A DNA stretch of 64,000 nt from Adiantum capillus-veneris. Lineage: Eukaryota; Streptophyta; Polypodiopsida; Polypodiales; Pteridaceae. The stretch spans positions 86,583,529 to 86,647,528 of the forward strand of contig CM043959.1 of the NCBI GenBank assembly GCA_014529385.2, given 5' to 3'. The position numbers and the translations under genes are program-made. This document shows, piece by piece, positions 55,471 through 64,000 of this stretch; position 1 is the first letter of the stretch; each line of letters begins with the position of its first letter. The notes beneath the pieces were generated by a model. That model worked only from the letters and a program-made list of their open reading frames with translations, did not search any database and was not told the DNA's origin.

Positions 55471-56768
55471 GAACATGGATCACGATCCATGTTCTCCAAC
55501 ACCCAAGCACAAAGAAAATTCACCAGTGGATTGCCACACACCATGCCTAAACATTATACAAAAACAATAGGGAAATTTTCTCTAGCATGGATTGCAATCC
55601 ATGCTGTCCAACAGCTCAAAATCGGGCAAGGTGTTGACAACAATTAGGTTATAGCTTAGAAGGTCAACCCTAAAATTTGGAAGAATTTGGACACATTTTG
55701 ACCACAAAACACAAATTCTTGGAAAGTCACTCTCCAAATGGTTATTTTGACCCAAGCTAAGAAAAAGTGGTACAAACCTCAAAAGTTGGTGACCAATGAC
55801 CTTAGGAATATGCCCAGATGCTTCCTTGCAAATTTTGTGTGATTTGAGATTGAAATCCATGACCTAGGTGCACAAATTGTCACTTTCAGATCCACAGGTG
55901 TATTGGAGTGTCAAAGGAATCAAGAGTGTAATAAAACTCTATCACATTGGTTGAAATTCAAGTTTTTACACTTTCAAAGTCTTAAAGTGCTAGGAATTAG
56001 AGTTTTTGGAAGAAAAACCTTAACAAACTTTGGAGGTTTATATTCTCAAAGAGTTGAAGAGTAGCCAAGAAAACATAGAAAAAGCACAAAATTTAACAAC
56101 AAGGATAGAAGGGCTGTTTGGAGTTAGATTGAAGTGAAACTTGAAGGACAAGTGAACATGGTGGTGCTATTCAACATCAGAGCTTCAGATAAAGAAGAAC
56201 TAACACCTACTAATCACAGGAATACAACAAGGTGGGCTCCAAAAAATAGTTATTTGTCAAAGTTGGAAAAATAAGACCATAAACTGGGAAATTGGGTTAG
56301 CTTGGTAAATTTAGATTTGAATTTTAAAAGATTTCACCAGTGTGTTAGGATTAGCTGTAGGACATACCCACACCATCTTGAACCCATTTGTGATCCAACA
56401 AGGATCATGATCCATGTACCTATCTCAAAATTATGAACCAAACCCTAGCCAACTAGACACACATGCCATTATGATAGGTACAAGGATCATGATCCATGTA
56501 CCTATCTCAAAATTATGAACCAAACCCTAGACAACTAGACACACATGCCATTTGTAGTATAAGCCCAAATTTTCAAGTCATTTGAAAACCAAAATCCTTG
56601 TGAGAACCCAAAATTCTCTAAATTTGCAAAACAATTGCAAAATTTGTCTTGATGGTCAAACCAAAGATCCAAATCATAAAATTTTGTACCCATAGTATTC
56701 GTTAATCATGTTGAACTAGATGGTACCAAAAACACTCAAAAATGTGTTCCAACATGGATTGTGATCCA
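55471..56768. repeat. Family of GGATC-type palindromes (five copies)
   Basis: 55471-55494 is a 24-base palindrome with one mismatch, around CATGGATCACGATCCATG. 55584-55605 is a perfect 22-base palindrome around CATGGATTGCAATCCATG. 56402-56413 and 56484-56495 are GGATCATGATCC. 56753-56768 is CATGGATTGTGATCC. TCCAACA accompanies most copies. Confidence 0.8.
56398..56554. repeat. 83-bp tandem duplication
   Basis: CAAGGATCATGATCCATGTA starts both copies (56398 and 56481). Both run through CAAACCCTAG to CACATGCCATT. Confidence 0.9.
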
Positions 56769-56983
56769 GCCAGAATTGACTTCAACCCATTTGACCTAGA
56801 TCCTATTCTTAGACATACTAGCTAAGTTTGGTCAGATTTGAATATGTTTTGCTTAAGTTATGCTCATTTTTCAATTTATGGTCAAGTTTTCACTAAAGCG
56901 GATTTTTGGACAATTTTTTGACAACTTTTTGACAAATTTCTTGGCACTAAAAGGCTAAATTTTGTTAGCAAGATGCCTCATCA

Positions 56984-57886
56984 ATGTGCATAGAAGGAAT
57001 GGGAGCTACTTCATACAAGATTGTTGAAATTTTGTCCAATGAGAAAGTCCATGTTACATATGAAGAATTGGAGATTCCTACAAACATTTTCATCGAAAAA
57101 TTCCAGGAAACATACATAACTAAAGTAAAATCCACTCTCTTTTCCAGAGAGCTATGGACACTCCATCAAAAGCTAGATGTGATGGATTGTGCTAGGTGCT
57201 TTCAGTTAGACAACTTCTTTTGTCTACTGCCATGGGGTACTGATTTCTAGAGAGCTCATGAGCTTATGACAAGCATTCAATACAATGGCAAAGCAACACT
57301 CACCGACAAGGATGGAGCCACAGTGCAAGTCAAGAACACAAGCGAGATAATATGTCAAGCACTCCACCTACGTGGTAGCAATCACAATTTGCTGTTGAAG
57401 ACCAAAGTGATTGACAATGAGAATGTCTTCCTTAAGTAGCAGGGCCATCAATTGACATACGAAGGCCTGATCTACTCACAGATGGAGCTACCACTCTGAT
57501 TGATTTTGAAACACCTCAAAGTGCAGAAGCCACCTAGATACACCAAACCTCTATTACATTTGGTGGTGGTAATGGCAATTGGCTTGTCAGAGTGTTGAGT
57601 CATCAAGTGTGACCTCGGCAACTACATCCTAGAGAGCCTTGTGGAAGCCAATTTAAAGAATAATGAAAAGAACAAGTGTTATATGAATGTGGGACCCATG
57701 CTCACAAGAATTTCCTACCAAGATTTGGGCACAATTGAAGACCTTCCAGAGGTGGAGTATCAATTGGATCTCCTCCACAAATCCAGGCATACTATCGAAG
57801 CTATTGTAATTGCTTCAACATCACCGACCAAGAGAAAGACATGCAGAATGAATCAAGAGTACCAACCACAAATAGTGAAGCAATAG
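56984..57886 (+). pseudogene. Retroelement-like ORF with four in-frame stops and no frameshift
   Basis: From the ATG at 56984 one frame reads 301 codons to 57886. It is interrupted only by TAG 57248, TAG 57437, TGA 57497 and TGA 57596. Between stops it is clearly protein-like (ATLTDKDGATVQVKNTSEII, CQALHLRGSNHNLLLKTKVI, then NKCYMNVGPMLTRISYQDLG). I do not recognise a known domain. The style resembles gag-like or accessory proteins of plant gypsy elements. Three of the stops could be single C-to-T changes (CAG to TAG, CGA to TGA). Confidence 0.5.
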
Positions 57887-57999
57887 AATCGGATATTGAG
57901 CTTCATGGAGAGATCAAGAGAAAAGAGTGCTAGATGCTCAACTAACAAGAGCAAAAGGAGAGCATCAAGTAGCACATCAAGCAGGCCTCCACACATTTT

Positions 58000-58900
58000 T
58001 TCAACTCTAACCATTGTAATCAAACCCATTTTATTATTGCAAAATCCCTCAAGTCCAAAGCCATTGTAATGTTATTGGGTACCAGTGAGTCTAACGGGGC
58101 AAATGGCTTACACGGTTGTAATTTTGTGCAGTCTCTTAACGTTATACTGAGCCCCAATTAGCGAGGAATCCCTTTTTACACCTTGACTAAGGTATAAAGG
58201 CCAATTTTTGTAACTTTAAGACCTAAGTTTTGGATAATAAAGAGTAAGAGTTGCTGCAGCAGCTCAACAACTGTCTACAATTTCTTCAATCTCTCGTCTC
58301 TATTGCATAGGGTATTGCATTGCTGTTTTGAGCATACTAATGTGCTCACAGGTGAAAGCTCTCTCTTTCTATGTAAGTTTCTCGCTATGAAGTTGTACTT
58401 TGAGTCATGCCCATCTACGAGCTGGTTTTGTTTCATATGCACAATTCACGCACTAAAATTGATTTTGACCTTAGAGATAGATAGAGCACATCTAGAGGAA
58501 GCTATAGAGCCTTTTTGGGACCAAAATTGACAACCCTAAAATGGGCTATTTATCTTATGCACGATTTTGTCCAGATGTCAAAAACAACATTTGAGCACAT
58601 GAGAGTGTAGAGGATACTCTTTCCTTGCTAGGTATTAAGTTTCATTTCATTCGAAGACATATAGCTATACAAATTTGTCGGGGTAAGATTGCGATAGAGA
58701 AAGTAGCTTTTGGTGTCTGACACACACTTGAGACTTAGATAAGTAGGAGCGACAAAGACTTGGGTTTTCCAAGGATTGGCTATCTCTTGTTGCCTCCATG
58801 CACTAGTCGGGTCAGCTACGCCCTACGGATTGACATTTTATGTATGTGGTTCTCACTTTGCTAGCATTGATATGGTGAGGCTTGGCAGCCGCCGTCGACA
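58000..58900 (+). repeat. 5' LTR of gypsy element G5 (left end approximate)
   Basis: It ends GCCGTCGACA directly before the primer site. A TATA-like box TATAAAG at 58193 and AATAAA at 58236 support an LTR. The left end is not defined because no second copy was found. The frame at 58303-58530 is not convincing. Confidence 0.55.
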
Positions 58901-58903
58901 TTT

Positions 58904-58921
58904 TGGCACCGTTGTCGGGGA
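58904..58921 (+). promoter_or_regulatory. Primer-binding site of G5 (tRNA-Asp type)
   Basis: TGGCACCGTTGTCGGGGA matches the tRNA-Asp site TGGCGCCGTTGCCGGGGA, used by many plant Athila/Tat elements, except for two transitions. Confidence 0.8.
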
Positions 58922-60290
58922 CGAGGAAACCTAGACTAGAGAAAAACCCAAAACGCTCACTTGAGTTTCCATTACTTTGTCACTTTTGGCTAGAGTAACA
59001 CATTTTCTATCTTTATTGCGGCTGAGAGGTGCTTGAGAGTAGAGATATTCGGTAAGGACCTCGGGAGCTTTTGATCATAGGATGTCTAGGTATAGGATCC
59101 TTGAGATTGGCTAGTGATCGGTAAGGATGTTACCTAGATAGAAAGTAGGGATTTGAGATCGAAAGTTGCATTTTTCACTTTTTGCACTCCTTTTTATGTC
59201 TAGTAGGACTAGGGTAAGAAGAAAACCATCATGAGTGCATCTGGTCAAAGGTGCATTGAAGAAAACCAAAAATATTTTCAAATCTATCTTCGGCGCACAG
59301 AAGATGGACAAAGGGTTTTTGAAACTAAAATTGAGAAATTTAATTGCTAAGTTGTTAGAACAACTTGTTTAGACTATCCCCATTGATTTTGGAAACAATT
59401 GGATCATTGAAAGGCCTAGTCAAGCCCTAAAATTGAAAAACAACCGTAGACTTCAGAGAAAATAAACTAGGAAAAGTCAAATATGGCTAAAACTTGAAAC
59501 CAGGGTGTGGATAAATCCTAAAACTTGTGGGAAAATCAATCTGTGAAGAAAACATAAAAAATGCTAAAATCTAAAAGAGATTTATGTTCGACGCGCTAAA
59601 GATAAAAATCTCACTAGAAGGGATATTTTGCTTTTTGTTCAGTACCCAAGGTCTATAAGGGACATAATATAGCTCCTAAGAAAGTTTCATCAAAATTGGA
59701 GCTGTGCAAAAATCAATACACCAAGGGAATTGGGAAAACCAGCCTTCAGGCTCAAAAGGGGCTAAAAACATTGGTAAGGGTCAAAACCTTGTGAAATACA
59801 TGGTACAAGCTTGAAATCACATGAAGAACCCAAGCCAAGCCACAAATCGCAAGAAAAAAGTGAAAAAGATGAAGATTCATCTTTGGCACGATGAAGATAA
59901 ATCTTACACCAGGAAGGTAGTTTTTCAAATTTGACATTGGGGTTGTCTTTGGCAGGCCATAAGGACTCTATTTATGAGTTGAAAGTTAAAATCGAGCCTA
60001 CGTATGAGTGCAGATATCTTCGGCACGCCTAAGATAGCATGAACAAAATTCACATCTTTTTTGCACAAGGAGTCTATCGAAGGATATAGAAATAAAATTT
60101 TGTATCTTTTTGACTTCTTATTGACCAAATTGACGATAAATTGTGGAATCACATACGGTTTTGAGTGCTGGTTTGCAAGGACTTACGACTTGGTGACGAA
60201 TCAAGAGCAAAAGCAAAAGCATTGCAATTGCAATCAAGGCCGCATTTCTTGGTTTGAAGTATTAGTTCAATTGAGTGAATAAGTCCATAT
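58922..60290 (+). other. G5 leader, no supportable coding
   Basis: Short frames only. AT-rich, without obvious repeats. Confidence 0.5.
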
Positions 60291-60890
60291 ATGAACCTAA
60301 GATATGGTAGAGTTTTGGGAATCTCTATTGACTTAGGAGAGAATAGGAGTAGAGCATCCATAGAGGAGACTGTAAACCAAGGGAAATCATTAGAAACTAT
60401 TGCGAAAGAAGTTGCAGACACTTACTCCAATTCAAGCTCAGACATGTCTTCCTTTTTGACTCAATCAAGAATAGGGACCTCACTCAAATTCAAGCATATC
60501 CTGACTTTCATCAAGACCAACAAATACGAAGCCCAAATTTACTTGGACCCAAATGAGGAGTTTGCAGTGTGGATAGATGATCATACCATCAATCTCGAAG
60601 AGGCGGTGAGAGCAAACAAACAGGATGACCTGTATGTAGACCAACATGGAGTACAATATCGTAAGATACAAGACCCTGATTCAGTGGATAAATGGGGATT
60701 AGATGTCGATACTCTACTACTCGATAAGGATGTAAAAGAGGGACCTCTAGTGTTAGAATCAGAAGGGTATGAGTTAATAGATGCTAAACCATTAAAACAC
60801 ATCCCCACTGATAACCCAAGACATGGAGTTTACTGTTGGGAAGAAAAAATAATATTAAGGATTTGGTACGGACCACCCATGTCAGATTAG
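60291..60890 (+). CDS. Unrecognised intact ORF, 199 aa, between primer site and gag
   Basis: The ATG at 60291 starts MNLRYGRVLGISIDLG and the frame is open to TAG at 60888. Predicted features: a polar N-terminal part with a serine-rich stretch (SNSSSDMSSF, about residues 47-56); a charged central part (FIKTNKYEAQIYLDPNEEFA, DDHTINLEEAVRA); an acidic segment near residues 130-155; and a C-terminus ending WEEKIILRIWYGPPM. No signal peptide, membrane helix or known motif seen. In Ogre/Tat elements an extra ORF of unknown function lies upstream of gag; this position fits. It could equally be captured host sequence. Neighbouring retroelement frames have decayed but this one has no stop. Confidence 0.45.
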   Translation: MNLRYGRVLGISIDLGENRSRASIEETVNQGKSLETIAKEVADTYSNSSSDMSSFLTQSRIGTSLKFKHILTFIKTNKYEAQIYLDPNEEFAVWIDDHTINLEEAVRANKQDDLYVDQHGVQYRKIQDPDSVDKWGLDVDTLLLDKDVKEGPLVLESEGYELIDAKPLKHIPTDNPRHGVYCWEEKIILRIWYGPPMSD

Positions 60891-61606
60891 GACAAATAAC
60901 TGCCTTGAAAATTGTGTATATCTTCAAGATCAGGGAAAAAGGGTTAGCAAAACTCCCCACTCATCTCTTTAGAGATTGTTACAATAACCTGGGGGATTTA
61001 CCATGGAAAACTTATTGCACCACATAAGTGCACGGGAGGGTTTGTTTTGTACAAGTTACATAAGCGTATAGGGTAGGTGTAGTCCCCAATAATTTATCTC
61101 CCAAGTTTAAAAATAAGAGAGGGGGGTATCAATTTTTTTATTTTTTTTATTTTGGGGGGGGGGGGGGAGAGAAGTGAGAAAACGGGAAAATGAGAGGAAG
61201 TTTTTGTGTTTCAAAGTCATGGCTTCCCAAAAGAGTCTTCCCTCGAACTTGTGAGTCAATAACTACAAAGATACATGCAAGAACTAAAACGGGTTTGCAT
61301 CAATTACTTTCTTTGTGATTATAGTTTATTTGTTGAGGGATGAAAGCTATAAAGAGTTTGCATAGATGCAAATTTACATGGAGAACGTAACACAACTTTA
61401 TAACCATGTTTTTTGAGTGATAATGTGTATTGATTTTGAAGGTATAGAGGGATCCAAAACTACTCAAACTCTTCCCTAGGCGTTGGTTACATAAGAGATC
61501 CCCTAACCATGAGCAAGAATTCTTCCAAGCTCCTCACATTGAACACAAGCAAACCTCCTTTCCTCTTTCCATTTCTCAAGAGAGAGCTCCAAGAGAGCCT
61601 ACGAAT

Positions 61607-61660
<54 letters not shown>

Positions 61661-62500
61661 CAAAGAAAAATTAATCCTTCCCTTCACTTCTAATACACCA
61701 AGAGCAAGAGATCTGCCATAGGTCTAGTCAAGAAAGTTCTCCACTTTCCTTGTGTATAACTAAAAACTCCTCCCACAAGAGTAAGAACATTTCCTCCAAA
61801 GCCATCCTAGATCATGAGAGAGCATCCCAACACTAACAAGAGTGTAAGAAATCACGGACTCGTGGGGTGAAAGGAATCTTTTTTTATAGGTTGTGGGCTA
61901 ATTCTTACATTGTCAATTGTTCATTTTCATGCTTCAAACCTTGTTGGTTGGGTACAAGAAGTTGCAAAAAACCTGACTCGGGTTGATTACTTGTAACGAT
62001 TGGTCACCGGTGTGCACTAGAACTTGGATGAATTTTGGGGAAGTTTTTAATCAAGTTAGACTTCAAGTTTTGCATCAAGCGGGTCATAGATAAGTGCTGA
62101 TTTGGAGCAGGTGAAGGGTTGATTTACACCAGCTTTGGATGGGTCAAAATCGGACGAGTAGCCAAAGTGTAAGCTGATCAGACACATAGATTGAAAGTCA
62201 AAGTAAGATACATTGAGGTACATCTAGTCAACAACAGAAGTCGCTCCTTAGTATGTTGCCAGTCATTATGCTCCACACTCTTTGACTAGTTTTACTCAGT
62301 TAAACCATGTGAGACCTAAATTTTATATGTAAGATAGGGGTATGATAATTTTCTTCATTGATTGTCGTATAAGCGTAGCAAGGGGGGTCATATTCCCTAA
62401 TACAAGTTGTATATAAGGGTTTTATTAAAGTTTCCCGCTTGTAGGTGGCGTCCCATTTTATATATAGAGTGAATCCCCCGTGTACAACAATAACTTTGTT
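60891..62500. other. Non-coding, with G-run, GA microsatellite and possible LTR
   Basis: A purine tract AAGAGAGGGGGG is near 61113. A 14-base G-run is at about 61154-61167, and (GA)n at 61611-61657. A TGGCGTCCC string near 62444 could be a decayed primer site. None is sufficient to define an LTR. Confidence 0.4.
61611..61657. repeat. (GA)n microsatellite
   Basis: About 23 GA units. Confidence 0.95.
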
Positions 62501-63340
62501 ATGATGACCCCAAAAGAGATTGAAACCAAGTACCAGGGAAACACAATCCATGAAATAATTATGGAAACCGCACAAGAAATTGATCGGGATGTGGATCCAA
62601 ATGCTAGATCTTATGATAGCATGGCCAACCAATGAGGAAGCACAGTAAGGGGTAGTCACCTCAATGGTACTAATGGAGAAAAAAAGGCTGACACCACCAA
62701 TAACAAGGGAGGAATGAGTGACACAAGGACAAGAAGAGGTCCACATGAGTCACACTTACCAAACAACTGGTTTGAGGGATTAATGGGAGAGATACCAATT
62801 AGAAGGAAAACAACGGGTGAAGAACACAATCGAAGAGTTAGACCAACAGATTTCTAAAAGTGGGTCAAAAGATACAACGGATCGGGGGATACTTACGACC
62901 ATTTGGCTAGCTTCAGACAGGTTTTGAGAGCTGAGCGCATAACCGACTTCCATACATAGTTTAAGGGTTCGAGATGACCTTGGAAGGCAAAGATTTGCCT
63001 TGGTTTCAGACCATACCGCGTGGATCAATAATCGACTTGCCAATCTTGGTAATGAGATCTGATGCTACTTGTTCCAAAATGGGGATAAAGTGACAGTATA
63101 GTGGCACAAATCTATAGTTTCACATAGAAACAGGGAGAGACTGTAAGGGATAGTGTGAGTCGAATGAGGCAATATATAGATAGATATCCAAAGCTAGAAA
63201 TTCCAACCGAAGAAAGACTCCTCACATTACTTTTGGAAGGACTATTTAACAAGAAAGTACATGCTATCTTGTACAACAAAAAACATATGACTTTGGGAAG
63301 CATGTAGTCTAGACGCGATTGACATGAGTGATAATTGTGA
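62501..63340 (+). pseudogene. G5 gag capsid region, decayed
   Basis: From the ATG at 62501 (MMTPKEIETKYQGNTIHEII) the reading continues with stops and shifts through KWVKRYNGSGDTYDHLASFR, ITDFHT-stop-FKG, LEGKDLPWFQTIPRG-like codons and LLTLLLEGLFNKKVHAIL. W-x-x-Y-x-G-x-x-D-P/T-Y-D-H and the F-x-x-T-L-x-G-x-A-x-x-W-F pattern are typical of plant gypsy capsids. At least five stops are present. Confidence 0.7.
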
Positions 63341-63359
63341 GATTTATAATGAGGAAAGT

Positions 63360-64000
63360 AAAGCTAAAGAGGCACAAAGCGAATGAACAACAACCACCAT
63401 GCCAACACAAGTTGGACCAGCTATTGCGGCTCCTGCCAGTTCTATATAGGACATGTTGAAGTGCATGAACGATATGATGATCAACATGCAAAGGATGTCG
63501 TTGAGAGGCCCAACACAGGGACCAAATCAAGGACAACTACAAAGGAAATTAAAATGGTGCACCATTGAAGGAAAATGGACAAATCACGAGACAAACGAGT
63601 GTTACTACAAGCCTAAATACAGGAATGTTCAGTGCGTGTTAATGAGGCCACAAGGACAACACATGTATCGCTACCCGACAAATGTGGCACCCATGTAGAG
63701 ATTGCCAATGAATATAGAGTGACCACATCTAGTATTAGGTCAACAATCACCACTCCCTGGGAATAATGAGCTATACCAGTGGTCAAGTATATGCTACCTG
63801 AGGGACAGTTGGATGAGCAAGCTCTAGTACCTGTTACTCCATACCCTGAAACAAGCTATGTAACAATGGGAATAAAAGAAGAGTGGTATAGCCAACCTGT
63901 TCCAGTTCCCATAGAGCCGATGGTTCAAGCACCTATGGAAACAACACCTATTAACTTTATTGCAAATCAGGGTGCGAGACTACCGATGGTCAAGCCAATG
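63360..64000 (+). pseudogene. G5 gag C-terminus, decayed, cut by the window edge
   Basis: It contains KWCTIEGKWTNHETNECYYK, a C-x(n)-H-C zinc-knuckle-like motif common in plant gypsy gag, followed by proline- and glutamine-rich sequence. Frames are broken, and one stop is at 63696. The protease would lie to the right of the window. Confidence 0.6.

Larger units (their letters stand above)
54608..56983. other. AT-rich DNA with GA microsatellite and GGATC palindromes; no gene seen
   Basis: It probably includes the G4 LTR. It contains the microsatellite at 55106, palindromes at 55471, 55584, 56402, 56484 and 56753, and an 83-bp duplication at 56398. Confidence 0.5.
58901..64000 (+). mobile_element. 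Ty3/gypsy element G5, internal part running off the right edge
   Basis: Primer site, a leader of about 1.4 kb, an open 199-codon frame, 1.6 kb of non-coding DNA with microsatellite and G-run, then a decayed gag. All on the plus strand. It is not proven that the ORF and gag belong to the same insertion as the primer site; a second insertion between 60.9 and 62.5 kb is possible. Confidence 0.5.

Overview
The window is nuclear DNA of a land plant with a repeat-rich genome. Nearly everything that can be named is a plant LTR retrotransposon: Ty3/gypsy elements with a second, plant-type RNase H (Tat-like), and Ty1/copia elements primed by initiator tRNA-Met. There are no operons or bacterial signals. 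I saw no complete host gene, only PPR-like exon fragments near 9.2-10.0 kb. The species cannot be fixed from this sequence; a fern, gymnosperm or other large-genome plant would fit. Layout, left to right: (1) 1-7000, minus strand: a Tat-like gypsy element (G1). Its pol frame is completely open off the left edge, but gag and protease carry frameshifts. (2) 7.1-10.6 kb: an unknown coding-like block, a long CT microsatellite, a copia fragment with an LTR, PPR-like exon fragments with duplications, and a tRNA-derived SINE-like unit. (3) 10.6-13.6 kb: AT-rich DNA with tandem repeats. (4) 13.65-24.2 kb, plus strand: decayed gypsy element G2. A young, intact copia element (copia-1, 14922-20426, TSD CAACC, one 1323-codon ORF) sits in its gag. 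(5) 24.2-38.3 kb: a lone LTR with polypurine tract, then a 2573-bp near-perfect inverted repeat (25592-28164 and 35728-38300). Its 7.6-kb loop holds a third, direct partial copy that is split by copia-2 (29099-34774, TSD ATTCA; one nonsense codon and two frameshifts). (6) 38.3-50.3 kb: two decayed copies of gypsy family G3. Both carry the same antisense coding-like segment inside integrase. Between them lies the tail and LTR of a related element. (7) 50.3-53.05 kb: a 3 x 221-bp tandem repeat over the polypurine tract/LTR start, an LTR, and a cluster of eight similar palindromes. (8) 53.05-58.0 kb: an internally deleted element (G4), a GA microsatellite, a second palindrome family, and a 900-bp frame with four stops but no frameshift. 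(9) 58.0-64 kb: an LTR with a tRNA-Asp-type primer site, an intact unknown 199-codon ORF, and a decayed gag running off the right edge (G5). How the pieces work together: copia-1 looks able to move by itself. G1 pol might act in trans. The rest are relics, solo parts and rearranged copies. The inverted repeat could give a long hairpin RNA if it is transcribed. Boundaries given as approximate are inferred, because the partner LTRs lie outside the window or were lost.
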